A stretch of 64,000 nt of DNA from VRUE01 sp963819755. GTDB lineage: Bacteria > Actinomycetota > Thermoleophilia > Solirubrobacterales > 70-9. The stretch covers positions 62,001 to 126,000 of the forward strand of contig CAWFXB010000002.1 of assembly GCA_963819755.1 (NCBI GenBank), in the 5' to 3' direction. Below the pieces are notes generated by a model that did no database searches, was not told the DNA's origin, and worked only from the letters and a program-made list of their open reading frames with translations. Both the position numbers and the translations under genes were made by a program. This document shows, in pieces, positions 19,244 through 27,835 of this stretch (positions within the stretch are counted from its first letter, which is position 1; every line of letters starts with the position of its first letter).

Positions 19244-20221
19244 GTGCCGGACTTCACGGCCCCCACCACCGACCTCCCGACCCGACGCCTCGGCGACTCC
19301 GCGATCGAGGTATCGCTGGCCGGTCTTGGCTGCAACAACTTCGGCAGCCGGCTCGACCTCGACGGCACGGCCGCCGTACTCGACGCGGCACTCGCCGCCG
19401 GGGTGACCTTCTTCGACACCGCCGATACCTACGGCGGCGCCGGGGCCAGCGAGCGACTGATGGGAGAGGCTCTGGAGGGCCGTCGCGACGAGTTCGCAAT
19501 CGCGACCAAGTTCGGCATGGAGATGAGCGGCGCGGACGATGTTCCCGCTGCCCCCCGGGGCTCGCGCGAGTACATCCGCTGGGCCGTCGAGGGTTCGCTG
19601 AAACGGCTCCGGGTCGAACGAATCGACCTCTACCAGTACCACCAGCCGGACGGGGTCACCCCGATCGCGGAGACGCTGGCGGCGCTGGACGAGCTCGTCC
19701 GCGAAGGCCTCGTCGTCGCGATCGGCTGCTCGAACTTCACGGCGGCGGAACTCGAAGAGGCGGAGAAGGTGGCACGGGAGCAGGGCCTGGCCCGCTTCGT
19801 GACCCTGCAGAACCGCTACAGCCTGCTCGAGCGCGAGATCGAGGCCGAGCTGGCGCCCGCCTGCGAGCGGCTCGGGGTCTCGATCCTGCCCTACTTCCCA
19901 CTCGCGCGGGGCCTGCTCAGCGGCAAGTACCGGCGGCGGGAGCCGGGGCCCGAGGGAAGCCGTCTCGCTTCGAGCGAGCAGGCGGGCAGCGACGAGCAGT
20001 TCGACGTCATCGAGGCGCTCCAGGCCTACGCGGAGGAGCGTGACATCGGCCTGCTCGACGTCGCGATCGCCGGCCTGGCCGCGCAACCGGCGGTCGGCTC
20101 GGTGATCGCGGGGGCGACCCGCCCCGAGCAGGTCGCCGCCAACGTCGCGGCCCTGCGCTGGCAGCCCGGCGCCGAGGAGCTCGCCGCCCTCGACCGGGTC
20201 GCACCCACGCCTCGGGGCTAG
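19244..20221 (+). CDS. Aldo/keto reductase
   Basis: A 325-residue TIM-barrel NADPH-dependent reductase. It has the start pattern TRRLGDSAIEVSLAGLGCNNFG, the catalytic region FFDTADTYGGAGASERLMGEAL (Asp and Tyr of the tetrad), KFG (Lys), and YQYHQPD (His), with the cofactor-binding GCSNF and the C-terminal SVIAGATRPEQVAANVAAL. Substrate unknown. Possibly part of the SET-degV transcript, with an 11-base gap. Confidence 0.93.
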   Translation: MPDFTAPTTDLPTRRLGDSAIEVSLAGLGCNNFGSRLDLDGTAAVLDAALAAGVTFFDTADTYGGAGASERLMGEALEGRRDEFAIATKFGMEMSGADDVPAAPRGSREYIRWAVEGSLKRLRVERIDLYQYHQPDGVTPIAETLAALDELVREGLVVAIGCSNFTAAELEEAEKVAREQGLARFVTLQNRYSLLEREIEAELAPACERLGVSILPYFPLARGLLSGKYRRREPGPEGSRLASSEQAGSDEQFDVIEALQAYAEERDIGLLDVAIAGLAAQPAVGSVIAGATRPEQVAANVAALRWQPGAEELAALDRVAPTPRG

Positions 20222-20249
20222 CCCAACCCTCTGGTCTGGCTGAAAGCCT

Positions 20250-20624
20250 CTACTTCGGGAACACCTTGTTCGCGTTGGTCGGGTCGCCGAGCGTGTCGAA
20301 CGCGACCAGCTTGCCCGCGGCGTTGGAGGTGAGGACGTCGGCGCTCTCGACCGCGTCGCCGGCGAGGGTGACGGTGGTCAGAACGATCACCTTGTCGCCC
20401 TCGGCGATGAAGTCATGCGGGTCGGTGCTGAACCCTTTGCCTGCGAGCTTTCCCCAGAGTTCGCCAATCTCTTGCTTGCCGTTGTAGGTCCCGGTCAGCG
20501 CGTTGTCGCCCCGCACCGTCCAGACGATCGCGTCGTCCATGTTCTGCATCGCGCCGGCCGCGTCGCCATTGCTGAACGCCCTGTAGGCGTCTTCGGCGAC
20601 CTGCTTGTTCTCCTGTGCACCCAT
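20250..20624 (-). CDS. NTF2/SnoaL-like protein
   Basis: A 124-residue small alpha+beta cone protein: NKQVAEDAYRAFSNGDAAGAMQNMDDAIVWTVRG followed by GKQEIGELWGKL, the standard NTF2-like pattern. Start ATG 20624 is chosen because AGAAGGG lies 8 bases upstream; a longer frame to 20693 lacks this. Such proteins are ligand-binding or isomerase-like, and the role here is unknown. Divergent from the metallophosphoesterase gene. Confidence 0.85.
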   Translation of the reverse strand: MGAQENKQVAEDAYRAFSNGDAAGAMQNMDDAIVWTVRGDNALTGTYNGKQEIGELWGKLAGKGFSTDPHDFIAEGDKVIVLTTVTLAGDAVESADVLTSNAAGKLVAFDTLGDPTNANKVFPK

Positions 20625-20754
20625 GATGAATCCCTTCTGTGGATTGGGATGGGAAGAGTTTTGAGCATAGACCCGCACCAACACCCTTGCCACCCCTGTA
20701 CCTATTTGGGTATGTTCAGGATCTGATCAGGAAAATCCAACTGAAGGGGATGGG

Positions 20755-22035
20755 ATGGCGGATCTGGCAAAAGCGCTGACTGGCAAGAACGACCGGCTGT
20801 TTGCGGAGGCGCAGCCGAGCCCGGACGAGACTGCGTTCCAGATCGAAAACACCAGCGAGGCCTATTACAAGTCGCCCTACTACGAAAAGCACAAGGAAGA
20901 CGTCCAGAAGGTTCCCCCGCCCCGGGTGAATCCGCCTCGTCTCGACCTGGCCGATGTGCTCGGGCAAGACATCCTCGGGCCGATCATCGCAGCCAAGAAG
21001 CTGACCTTCAATGCGGTGGGAGACACCGGCGCCGCAAAGGTCAACAGGAGCCAGAAGATGGCCACCGCGATACGCCACGAGGCGGGCGTCGCCGACCTGA
21101 TGGCGGAAGACGTCGCTAAAGGAGGCGACGAGGCCCCCGCCTTCTTCTTCCACCTCGGCGACATCGTCTACAACTTCGGCGAGGGCCAGTACTACTACGA
21201 CCAGTTCTACGAGCCCTTCCGGAATTACGACCGGCCGATCTTCGCCCACCCCGGAAACCACGACGCAATGGTCTTCGGATCCAGCCCCGACACGCCCTCG
21301 GTAGAGACCCTCACCGCCTTTCTGCGCAACTTCTGCGCCGATACTCCCGGGCCGGCCGAGGACGCCGGCGGGCTGATGCGCAGCACGATGAACCAGCCCG
21401 GCGTCTACTTCACCCTCGACGCCCCGTTCGTCTCGATCGTCGGCCTCTACACCAACGCGCTCGACGGGCCGGGTGTCCTTTCCACCCAGGACGGCCACTA
21501 CCCGGACGTCGGCGATCAGCAGCTCGAGTTCCTCAAAGGGGAGCTGAAGCGCTTGAAGCCCGAACGCGAAGCCGGGAAACGCGCGGTGATCATCGCCTGC
21601 CACCACCCGCCGGCCTCGGTCTCCGAGCATCCCGGCTCCGCGGGGCTCGACAAAGACTTGACCAGCGCTTTCGAAGACGCCGGCCTCTGGCCCGACGCCG
21701 TCCTCTCCGGTCACGCCCACCTCTACCAGCGCTTCACCCGCAAGGTCGGCGAGCGTGAAGTCCCCTACGTGGTCGCCGGCGCCGGCGGCTTCAGCGAGAC
21801 CCGCCCGCGGACCAAAGTCAAAGCGGGCACCACCCAGGGCGAGTACACCCTGGTCGCCGACCCGATCGTTCACTTCGGCTACCTGACCGTCACCGTCGAC
21901 ATGAATGTAAACCGGCTCACGATCGGCTATCGCCCGAGCGATCCGAAAGTCGACGGCGAATCCTTCGCCGTCGATCTTGAGACCGGCAAGCTCGTTTGGC
22001 CAGGGCCGGGCGGCCGGCCGATAGCCCGAAATTGA
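20755..22035 (+). CDS. Metallophosphoesterase
   Basis: A 426-residue calcineurin-like phosphoesterase. All five blocks are visible: FNAVGDTGA, HLGDIVYNFGEGQ, HPGNHDA, IIACHHPP and LSGHAHLYQR, giving a two-metal centre. The N-terminal 80 residues are a charged extension with no recognised domain, and there is no signal peptide. The C-terminal third holds beta-strand-rich sequence (YLTVTVDMNVNRLTIGY). It probably hydrolyses a phosphomonoester or diester; the substrate is unknown. Confidence 0.9.
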   Translation: MADLAKALTGKNDRLFAEAQPSPDETAFQIENTSEAYYKSPYYEKHKEDVQKVPPPRVNPPRLDLADVLGQDILGPIIAAKKLTFNAVGDTGAAKVNRSQKMATAIRHEAGVADLMAEDVAKGGDEAPAFFFHLGDIVYNFGEGQYYYDQFYEPFRNYDRPIFAHPGNHDAMVFGSSPDTPSVETLTAFLRNFCADTPGPAEDAGGLMRSTMNQPGVYFTLDAPFVSIVGLYTNALDGPGVLSTQDGHYPDVGDQQLEFLKGELKRLKPEREAGKRAVIIACHHPPASVSEHPGSAGLDKDLTSAFEDAGLWPDAVLSGHAHLYQRFTRKVGEREVPYVVAGAGGFSETRPRTKVKAGTTQGEYTLVADPIVHFGYLTVTVDMNVNRLTIGYRPSDPKVDGESFAVDLETGKLVWPGPGGRPIARN

Positions 22036-22096
22036 TCCGCTGAGCCGGGGAGTCCGCAGTGGGGAGAAAGTCCCCTACGCCAAAAGGACCCCAAAA

Positions 22097-22824
22097 ATGG
22101 ACCCAGAGATGACTATCGAGCAGGTCGACGCCGACGGCGCGATCCGCGAAACCGCGCATGAGGCCGCCGAGGCCCTCGACAGCGGCGACACCCGGCTGAG
22201 CTTTCTGAAAAAGGCCGGCCTCGGCAGGCGGCGCGGTGGTTGGCGGCGGAGCGCTGCTCGGTGCCCTGACCCCGGCCGGCGCGATGGCCGCTACCGGCAA
22301 AGGACGCCCACCGGCCAAATTCGGCAAGGGCGACGTCGGCATCCTCAACTTCGCCCTGACCCTGGAGTACCTGGAGGCCGCCTTCTACAACGAGGCGACC
22401 GCCAACCAGAAGAAGAAGACGTTCATCAAGGACAAGCAGGCCCAGGTATTCCTGAAGACGGTGACCGTGGACGAGAACGCTCACGTCGCCTTCCTCAAGA
22501 AGGCGCTGGGCAGCAAAGGCCGTCGGCGCGCCGAAAGTCGACTTCGGCGGCACCACCTCGAAGGAAGCGTCCTTCATCAAGACGGCCGTCGCGCTGGAGA
22601 ACACCGGCGTCCACGCCTACTCGGGGCAGGCGCTGAACATCGCCAGCCCGGCATACGTCGCCGCGGCGCTATCGATCCTCACGATCGAGGCACGGCACGC
22701 ATCGGTCGCCGGGCTGCTGCTCTCGGGCAAGCCATCCGGACTAACTCCCGACGGCGCCTTCGACACGCCGTTCACCGCCGCCGAAGTCCTCAAAGCCGTA
22801 GAAGGCACCGGCTTCCTCAAGTAG
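22097..22824 (+). CDS. Ferritin-like domain protein with Tat-like leader (frameshifted at 22223 and 22518)
   Basis: The gene reads as one protein when one G is removed at 22223-22224 and one at 22518-22519. The rebuilt product of about 240 residues has a leader TRLSFLKKAGLAGG plus hydrophobic stretch; the twin-arginine site is degenerate, with R-L instead of R-R. It then has a ferritin-like four-helix domain (NFALTLEYLEAAFYNEA, DENAHVAFLKKALG, SILTIEARHASVAGLLL) with Glu/His ligands spaced for a di-iron site. tatA and tatC follow directly, so it is the likely cargo of that exporter. Confidence 0.78.
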
Positions 22825-22862
22825 GGCCGGTGCAATTCCAACCACTCAAACGGAGGATCAGC

Positions 22863-23102
22863 ATGCCCAACATCGGACCAATGGAGATACTCGTCGTCCT
22901 GATCATCGCCCTGATCGTCTTCGGGCCCAAACGCCTGCCGGAGCTGGGCAAGTCGCTCGGCCGGGGGATCAGCGAGTTCCGCGGCACGATCAGCGGTGAG
23001 CACCCCGCCCCCGCGGTCGAGCAGCCGGTCGCACAGAAGGTGCCGGTCGCGGTGCCCGACCCAGCAGTGAAGACCGACGCCGCCCCCGGCGCGCGGGTCT
23101 GA
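22863..23102 (+). CDS. tatA: Twin-arginine translocase subunit TatA/E
   Basis: A 79-residue protein with a single N-terminal membrane helix (MEILVVLIIALIVFGPKRLPELG, containing the FGP hinge) followed by the amphipathic helix KSLGRGISEFRG and a loose Pro/Ala/Val-rich tail. This is standard TatA/TatE layout. ATG 22863 has GGAGGA upstream. The tatC gene starts nine bases after its stop, so they form an operon together with the ferritin-like gene. Confidence 0.93.
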   Translation: MPNIGPMEILVVLIIALIVFGPKRLPELGKSLGRGISEFRGTISGEHPAPAVEQPVAQKVPVAVPDPAVKTDAAPGARV

Positions 23103-23111
23103 GGCGACACG

Positions 23112-24080
23112 ATGCGCCGCGTAGCGCCAATCTCACATGAGGATGAGCTGAGCCTCGTCGAGCACCTCGACGAGCTGCGCGCGCGCATCATCGTCTCGCT
23201 GTCCGTCTTCGGGGTCGCCCTCGCCCTCTGCTTCTGGCAGAACCACCTGCTGCTCGAACTGGCGAACGGGCCGCTGCCCTCCAACCACGACAAGCTGATC
23301 ACCTTCGGGATCAGCGAGCCGTTCACGACGACCGTGACGGTCGCGGCCTACGGCGCGATCATCCTCTCGCTGCCGATCGTCCTCTACCAGTTCTACGCCT
23401 ATCTACTGCCGGCCTTCAGCAAGCAGCAGCAGAAGGCGATCCTCCCTCTGTTGCTGCTGATCCCGCTGCTCTTCATCGCCGGCATCGCCTTCGGCTACAT
23501 CGTCGTCCTCCCTGCCGCGACCAAGTTCCTGCTCAACTTCAACGACGCCCAGTTCAACATCCAAGTTCGGGCAAAGGAGTACTACGGCTTCTTCGCCCAG
23601 ACGCTGATCGCCTGCGGGGTCGTCTTCCAGGTCCCGGTCGGCATCCTCGCGGTGACCCGCCTCGGCATCGTCAAGGTGAGCCAGCTGCAGCGGAACCGCC
23701 GCTACGCCTACCTGGCCTGTGCGGTTATCGCGGCGGCCCTGCCCGGCGTCGACCCGGTCTCGATGCTGCTGGAGACGGCGCCGCTGATCGCCCTCTACGA
23801 GCTCAGCATCGTCCTCGCCCGCCTCTTCGGCGAGCCGGCTTCGCTCAGCCCTCCTCGGAGAGGATCGCGTAGATCTTGCGCCTGGTCTCGTCGAGCAGCT
23901 CGCGGATCCGCCGCTGCTGTCCCTCGTCGGCGGCGTGAAAGACCTGGCCGATCGAGTGGTGCAGCTTGTGGACCGAATCGCGCAGGTGGATCTGCTCGGG
24001 ATCGGCGCCGACGCGAACCGCGTCCCAGGGCGCCTCCTCGCCGGACCGTGACTCCTGCTCGGCCTTACCGGCGTCGGTGA
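23112..24080 (+). CDS. tatC: Twin-arginine translocase subunit TatC with abnormal C-terminal extension
   Basis: Residues 1-245 are a normal TatC with six membrane helices: LSLVEHLDELRARI, FGISEPFTTTVTVAAYGAI, PAFSKQQQKAILPLLL, the conserved Glu in the E-x-Y-Y loop and the last helix LLETAPLIALYELSIVLARLF. After that come 75 Arg/Pro-rich residues that overlap the convergent padR gene by 236 bases. Family members end near residue 250, so the tail probably results from a missing stop or a frameshift near 23848. The true end is likely 23.85-23.87 kb. Confidence 0.88.
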   Translation: MRRVAPISHEDELSLVEHLDELRARIIVSLSVFGVALALCFWQNHLLLELANGPLPSNHDKLITFGISEPFTTTVTVAAYGAIILSLPIVLYQFYAYLLPAFSKQQQKAILPLLLLIPLLFIAGIAFGYIVVLPAATKFLLNFNDAQFNIQVRAKEYYGFFAQTLIACGVVFQVPVGILAVTRLGIVKVSQLQRNRRYAYLACAVIAAALPGVDPVSMLLETAPLIALYELSIVLARLFGEPASLSPPRRGSRRSCAWSRRAARGSAAAVPRRRRERPGRSSGAACGPNRAGGSARDRRRREPRPRAPPRRTVTPARPYRRR

Positions 24081-24387
24081 GGGTGAAGCGACGCTTGCCG
24101 TCGATCTCCTGACTGCTGACCAGCCCCTCGTCCTCGAGCATCTGCAAGGTCGGGTAGATCGAGCCGGCGCTCGGGGTCCAGGCCCCGTCGGTGCGCTCCT
24201 CGATCTCCTTGATCATCTCGTAGCCGTGCATCGGCCGCTCGGCCAGCAGGCCCAGCGCCGCGGCGCGGACGTCGCCCCGGCGGGCTCGGGGACCGCCGCG
24301 ACCGCGGCCATAGCGAGGGCCCCTGCTGCGCGCGAACTCGTCGCGCCGGTGAGCGCCGGCGTGTCGTGGATTGCATCTGTGGTGCAT
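23845..24387 (-). CDS. PadR-family transcriptional regulator
   Basis: A 180-residue regulator. After a basic Gly/Arg-rich N-terminal arm of 38 residues comes the PadR winged helix: RAAALGLLAERPMHGYEMIKEIEERTDGAWTPSAGSIYPTLQMLEDEGLV. A C-terminal dimerisation helix pair follows (HKLHHSIGQVFHAADEGQQRRIRELLDETRRKIYAIL). An AT-rich palindrome lies 36-45 bases before its start, so it probably represses itself. Its target beyond that is unknown. The 3' end overlaps the odd TatC tail. Confidence 0.88.
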   Translation of the reverse strand: MHHRCNPRHAGAHRRDEFARSRGPRYGRGRGGPRARRGDVRAAALGLLAERPMHGYEMIKEIEERTDGAWTPSAGSIYPTLQMLEDEGLVSSQEIDGKRRFTLTDAGKAEQESRSGEEAPWDAVRVGADPEQIHLRDSVHKLHHSIGQVFHAADEGQQRRIRELLDETRRKIYAILSEEG

Positions 24388-24420
24388 GAATACCTTTCAT
24401 CGAAGAATGAATTGAACTAA

Positions 24421-24447
24421 CGCGATATATCGTAACAGGTCGCGATA
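24421..24447. promoter_or_regulatory. Candidate PadR operator
   Basis: CGATATATCG (24423-24432) is a perfect 10-base palindrome, and the word CGCGATA occurs at 24421-24427 and again at 24441-24447. It is the only AT-rich spot in the area, 34-60 bases upstream of the padR start. ATATCG-type palindromes are typical PadR targets; binding here is inferred. Confidence 0.55.
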
Positions 24448-24471
24448 CAGCATCCATTCGACTGTCGAGAG

Positions 24472-25128
24472 CTAGGTTCCGGGTTCGCCGTTTCCCTCGG
24501 GCGGCGGCGTCATCAGCGCGACCGGCACGGTCAGGCCGGCGGTCCGCCGCAGGGTGGCGATGCGACGGCCGGGCTGGACGGCGGGACGAATCTCGCTGAC
24601 GCGATCCCCCAGCCCGGCGACGGTCGTGTCCAGATCCGGAGCGACGAGGGCCAGGCCCCAGAAGAACGCCGGGTGGTCGCCTCCGGCGCGCTCGATCGCC
24701 TCGGGCGGCTCCTGCACCACCTCGAGGATGGTTGCGCCGAGGCGAAAGAACGCCTGTCGCGGAGCGCCGGCAGGCGTCGGCTGCTCACGGATGCGGCGCA
24801 GATCGAGCCCGGCGTCCTGCAGCGCCAAGATCGTGCGCTCGAGCGCGGGCGTGATCGCGACGACGTGATCGATGGCTGTGACGCCGTTGGAGTGCGCCGG
24901 CGACTCCTCGGGCGGCGGGCGATCCGACCGCGTCGTCGCCAGCCCGTCCAGCTCGGTGCCCTCGAGGTCGCGCACCAACCAACCGGTCAGCCCCTTGCCG
25001 GCGCGAGTGCCCGCCAGGCGGATCCGCACTTCCCCGACGACGCAGATGTCGTCATCGACCTCGAACCCGAGCGCCGACCAGGCCGGCGGCGCATCCGCGA
25101 CCGCCAGCTCATCGACCGTTGGAGTCAC
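24472..25128 (-). CDS. VOC (glyoxalase-like) family protein
   Basis: A 218-residue protein with two half-barrels. The phrase NGVTAIDHVVAITPALERTILALQDAGLDLRRIREQP begins the second VOC half, with the usual IDHVVxxxPxxxxT pattern, and FRLGATILEVVQEP carries a Glu ligand. The first half (ADAPPAWSALGFEV) lacks an obvious metal His, so it may bind rather than turn over its ligand. Substrate unknown. Ogt is the next upstream gene on the same strand, 22 bases away. Confidence 0.78.
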   Translation of the reverse strand: MTPTVDELAVADAPPAWSALGFEVDDDICVVGEVRIRLAGTRAGKGLTGWLVRDLEGTELDGLATTRSDRPPPEESPAHSNGVTAIDHVVAITPALERTILALQDAGLDLRRIREQPTPAGAPRQAFFRLGATILEVVQEPPEAIERAGGDHPAFFWGLALVAPDLDTTVAGLGDRVSEIRPAVQPGRRIATLRRTAGLTVPVALMTPPPEGNGEPGT

Positions 25129-25149
25129 AAGCGAACCGTAGCCGTCGCC

Positions 25150-25707
25150 TCAAAGCAGCGCGAGCTGATCCGGTTCCGGACTGGGCTCTGGATTAGGGCC
25201 GGCGACGTCATAGCCCTCGAGTTCCAGGAGGGCCTGCTTCCTCTCCAGGCCGCCGCCGTAGCCGGTGAGCGAGCCGTCGGCGCCGATGACCCTGTGGCAG
25301 GGCACCAAGATCGGCGTCGGGGTGCGGCCGATCTCCGCGGCGGCGGCGCGAACGCGCTGGTAGGGCTCGAGGCCAGCGGGGAACGCGGCTTCGTCGATCT
25401 GCTCGGCCAGCTCGCCGTAGCTGATCGTCGAGCCATAGGGAATCTGCCGGAGGCGAGCCCAGACGAGCTTCTGCAGGGGCGAGCCGGCGAGGTCGAGGGG
25501 CAGACCGAAGGCCTTCCGCTCACCCGTGAAGTACTCGTCGAGCTGGTCGATCGCCTCGGTCATCGGCCGCCGCGCCGCTTCGTCGAGCCGGGGTGAGCGG
25601 CCGGGGAAGTGAACGCTGCTGATTCCCTCCGGCCCACCGCTCACCGTCAACGGGCCCAGCGGGCTCTCGTAGACGGTCCATTCGGTGGGTCGATCGGGTC
25701 GATTCAT
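25150..25707 (-). CDS. ogt: Methylated-DNA-protein-cysteine methyltransferase
   Basis: A 185-residue O6-alkylguanine-DNA alkyltransferase. The suicide Cys lies in ILVPCHRVIGADGSLTGYGGGLERKQALLELEG, the classic PCHRV motif, preceded by the DNA-binding helix region YGSTISYGELAEQI. It repairs O6-methylguanine once and is then degraded. Ada-type N-terminal regulator domains are absent. It lies beside an acylphosphatase/LigD-type phosphoesterase gene, so two DNA-repair-related genes are neighbours. Confidence 0.93.
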   Translation of the reverse strand: MNRPDRPTEWTVYESPLGPLTVSGGPEGISSVHFPGRSPRLDEAARRPMTEAIDQLDEYFTGERKAFGLPLDLAGSPLQKLVWARLRQIPYGSTISYGELAEQIDEAAFPAGLEPYQRVRAAAAEIGRTPTPILVPCHRVIGADGSLTGYGGGLERKQALLELEGYDVAGPNPEPSPEPDQLALL

Positions 25708-25779
25708 TGGCCTCGTTCTTTCAACGACCGGGGCACGGATTTCGTGAGGTCAGACTAGGACGCGCCGACGACGGCGTGT

Positions 25780-26499
25780 TCAAAGCTCGTCGAGCGTGCT
25801 GCCGCTGAGCACCGACTGCGGTCGTTCGGCGACCACGTCGGAGCCCGGGCGCGCGTCCTCGTCGCGGCGCTTGATCAGCAGCCACTGGGGCTTCTCGCCG
25901 GGGCGGGTGCGCTGCAGGGCGAACCCACCTTGCAGCTTCTCACCGTGAAGCACGAACACGGCGTGGCCACGCTCGAGCGCCTCCGGCCAGGCCACCCGGC
26001 CGCCCTGCTCGTAGTGGCCACGATCCCAGACGATCACGCGACCGTCGCCGATTGCCCCCTCGAAGCTGTTGTGGTCGATCGAGTGGTCGGCGACCTCGAC
26101 GGCGAGGCGCTTGACCGCCGGGTCCAGCGAGGGGCCCTTCGGCACCGCCCAAGAGCGCATCACCCCGTCGACCTCGAGGCGCAGGTCGAAGTGATGGGCG
26201 GTGGCGGCATGCTCCTGGACGACGAAGACCCCGGCGCTGACGCCGCGGATCGCGAACTGCTCGTGGCCTTCGACCTTCCCCTTCTCGACCTCGACGTCGG
26301 CGACGCCTGCGGACGGCGGCCCCTCCCCCAAGAACAAGATCAGCTCCTCGACCGCCTGCTCGGGTCCCTCGGCGTGAACGAGCACGTCACCGTTCTCGCC
26401 GTTGCGCACCCAGCCCATCAGGCCGAGCCGACGTGCTTGCTGCAGCGTGGCGTCGCGATATCCGACGCCCTGAACATCCCCACGCACAGCGGCGCGCAC
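25780..26499 (-). CDS. Acylphosphatase fused to LigD-type 3'-phosphoesterase domain
   Basis: About 239 residues from GTG 26499, 12 bases past the preceding stop; a longer frame to 26616 would overlap that gene. Residues 1-85 are a complete acylphosphatase: GDVQGVGYRDATLQQARRLGLMGWVRN, with the catalytic Arg in GVGYR and Asn in WVRN, then the beta-strand DVLVHAEG. Residues about 90-225 match the phosphoesterase domain of DNA ligase D: FVVQEHAATAHHFDLRLE, SWAVPKGPS, VADHSIDHNSFEG and VIVWDRGHYEQGG, holding the His/Asp/Glu/Arg site that trims 3'-phosphates. I know of no described protein with this pairing. Confidence 0.82.
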   Translation of the reverse strand: MRAAVRGDVQGVGYRDATLQQARRLGLMGWVRNGENGDVLVHAEGPEQAVEELILFLGEGPPSAGVADVEVEKGKVEGHEQFAIRGVSAGVFVVQEHAATAHHFDLRLEVDGVMRSWAVPKGPSLDPAVKRLAVEVADHSIDHNSFEGAIGDGRVIVWDRGHYEQGGRVAWPEALERGHAVFVLHGEKLQGGFALQRTRPGEKPQWLLIKRRDEDARPGSDVVAERPQSVLSGSTLDEL

Positions 26500-26510
26500 G
26501 GCCGTCGAGC

Positions 26511-26879
26511 TCAGCCCGCCACCCAAGCCCTGGCCTCCTCCAGCCCGTCCAGATCGCGCACCATCACTTCCCCCGGGGTGAGCCAGGTGAACATCCGCAT
26601 TGCTTTTGCCACCCACTCGACATCGGTCACCAGGGCGAAGCGTTGCCAGGCCGCGTGATTGCGGACCCAGGCGTTGAGGCCCGTCTTTGCGTCCTCGATC
26701 CAGGCGCCATGCTCCAGCCCCTCGAAGTCGGTGAGGAAGAAGAGGAGACGAAGCTCACCTGAGGCGATCCCCTCCTCGAGCGCGGGCTCGAGGACATTCC
26801 GGTAATCGTCTCGGCTGAGCTTTCCCGACGCCCTGAGGCCGACCGTTCCCACCGGCATCTCGTCGATTCGCTCAATCAT
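26511..26879 (-). CDS. STAS/SpoIIAA-like domain protein
   Basis: A 122-residue protein with the SpoIIAA-like (CRAL-TRIO/STAS) pattern: VGLRASGKLSRDDYRNVLEPALEEGI, LLFFLTDFEG, WQRFALVTDVEWVAKAMRMFTWLTPGEVMVRDLDGLEEARAWV. It is a small single-domain protein found widely in actinobacteria and probably binds a lipid or acts in partner switching. It is 12 bases upstream of the acylphosphatase fusion and likely shares its transcript. Confidence 0.8.
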   Translation of the reverse strand: MIERIDEMPVGTVGLRASGKLSRDDYRNVLEPALEEGIASGELRLLFFLTDFEGLEHGAWIEDAKTGLNAWVRNHAAWQRFALVTDVEWVAKAMRMFTWLTPGEVMVRDLDGLEEARAWVAG

Positions 26880-26942
26880 CTGCCAACCCCCTAGTCCGCC
26901 TTCTCCACCAGCGCCTTCAGAGTCTGCTCACACCGTCGCCGC

Positions 26943-27716
26943 TTAGAGCGGACGACAGGCATCTGCCTGGTCCTCAAGCTCGTACACCGACACGTGCCTG
27001 CTACTCGTCGACGTAAACCTGGCGCCCGACCAATCCGCCGTACGGGACCGGAGCCGGAAGCCTGCCGATTCCGCAATGACGTCGAGCTCGCCCGGCGACG
27101 CGTAGGTGTCGAAGACGGAAACGAAGGAGGGACCGCTGGGCTTTAGGTGGACGAGCGTTCGCTCAATTCGGTTAGTCGCGATGTCGTAGCGCATGACCTG
27201 CAGCTCTACATGCTCGTTTCCAACATAACGGGGGCTCACCGACCAGTCGCCGCTCCGTTGAGCGTCGCTCAGCACAAAGGACTCGACAACAAAGCAGCCG
27301 CCGTCGACAAGATGGTCGGCCGCGTTCCTGAAGATGTCGCGCTGCGCATCTCGGCCGCGAGGATCAAGGATCCCGTTGAACGCTAGTAGCACTACCGAAT
27401 ACTTGGCACTGGTACGCGTGGATCGATAGTCCCCGATGGTTACGTCGATCTTCTCGCCGCCCTCCTTCTCTCGTAGCTGCGAGATCATTCCCTCAGAGCC
27501 ATCGAGCCCCACCACCCAAAGTCCAGCGGCTTGGAGTCCCAGCGCTATGCGACCAGTTCCGACACCGAACTCAAGGACCGATTTCTCCGGATACTCCGCA
27601 GCAAGCTCAGCGAGCATCGCGACGGCGGCCTCCGTATCAAGACCATCGCCTGGATAGAGGGCGTCATAGTCGCCCCCAACGACTTTCCCATATCTAGCTG
27701 GGTCATATCCGGTCAT
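26943..27716 (-). CDS. Class I SAM-dependent methyltransferase
   Basis: A 257-residue Rossmann methyltransferase. Motif I is VLEFGVGTGRIALGL at about 46-60, followed by the acidic LDGSEGMISQL and the post-III region GGCFVVESFV. The N-terminus (YDPARYGKVVGGDYDALYPG) is found in small-molecule methylases. The codon use and base composition look less GC-rich than surrounding genes, and it opens the accessory patch 26.9-30.3 kb. Substrate unknown. Confidence 0.87.
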   Translation of the reverse strand: MTGYDPARYGKVVGGDYDALYPGDGLDTEAAVAMLAELAAEYPEKSVLEFGVGTGRIALGLQAAGLWVVGLDGSEGMISQLREKEGGEKIDVTIGDYRSTRTSAKYSVVLLAFNGILDPRGRDAQRDIFRNAADHLVDGGCFVVESFVLSDAQRSGDWSVSPRYVGNEHVELQVMRYDIATNRIERTLVHLKPSGPSFVSVFDTYASPGELDVIAESAGFRLRSRTADWSGARFTSTSSRHVSVYELEDQADACRPL

Positions 27717-27835
27717 ACTGCCTCCGCGCTTGACAGTGCCATCCTATTCACGATTTCGGCCCGCCGTGGACACCGGCCAGGAACACGTGTGTCTTACTGT
27801 TGGCTGGACCGGGGCGGGGTTAAGGTGCACGCACA

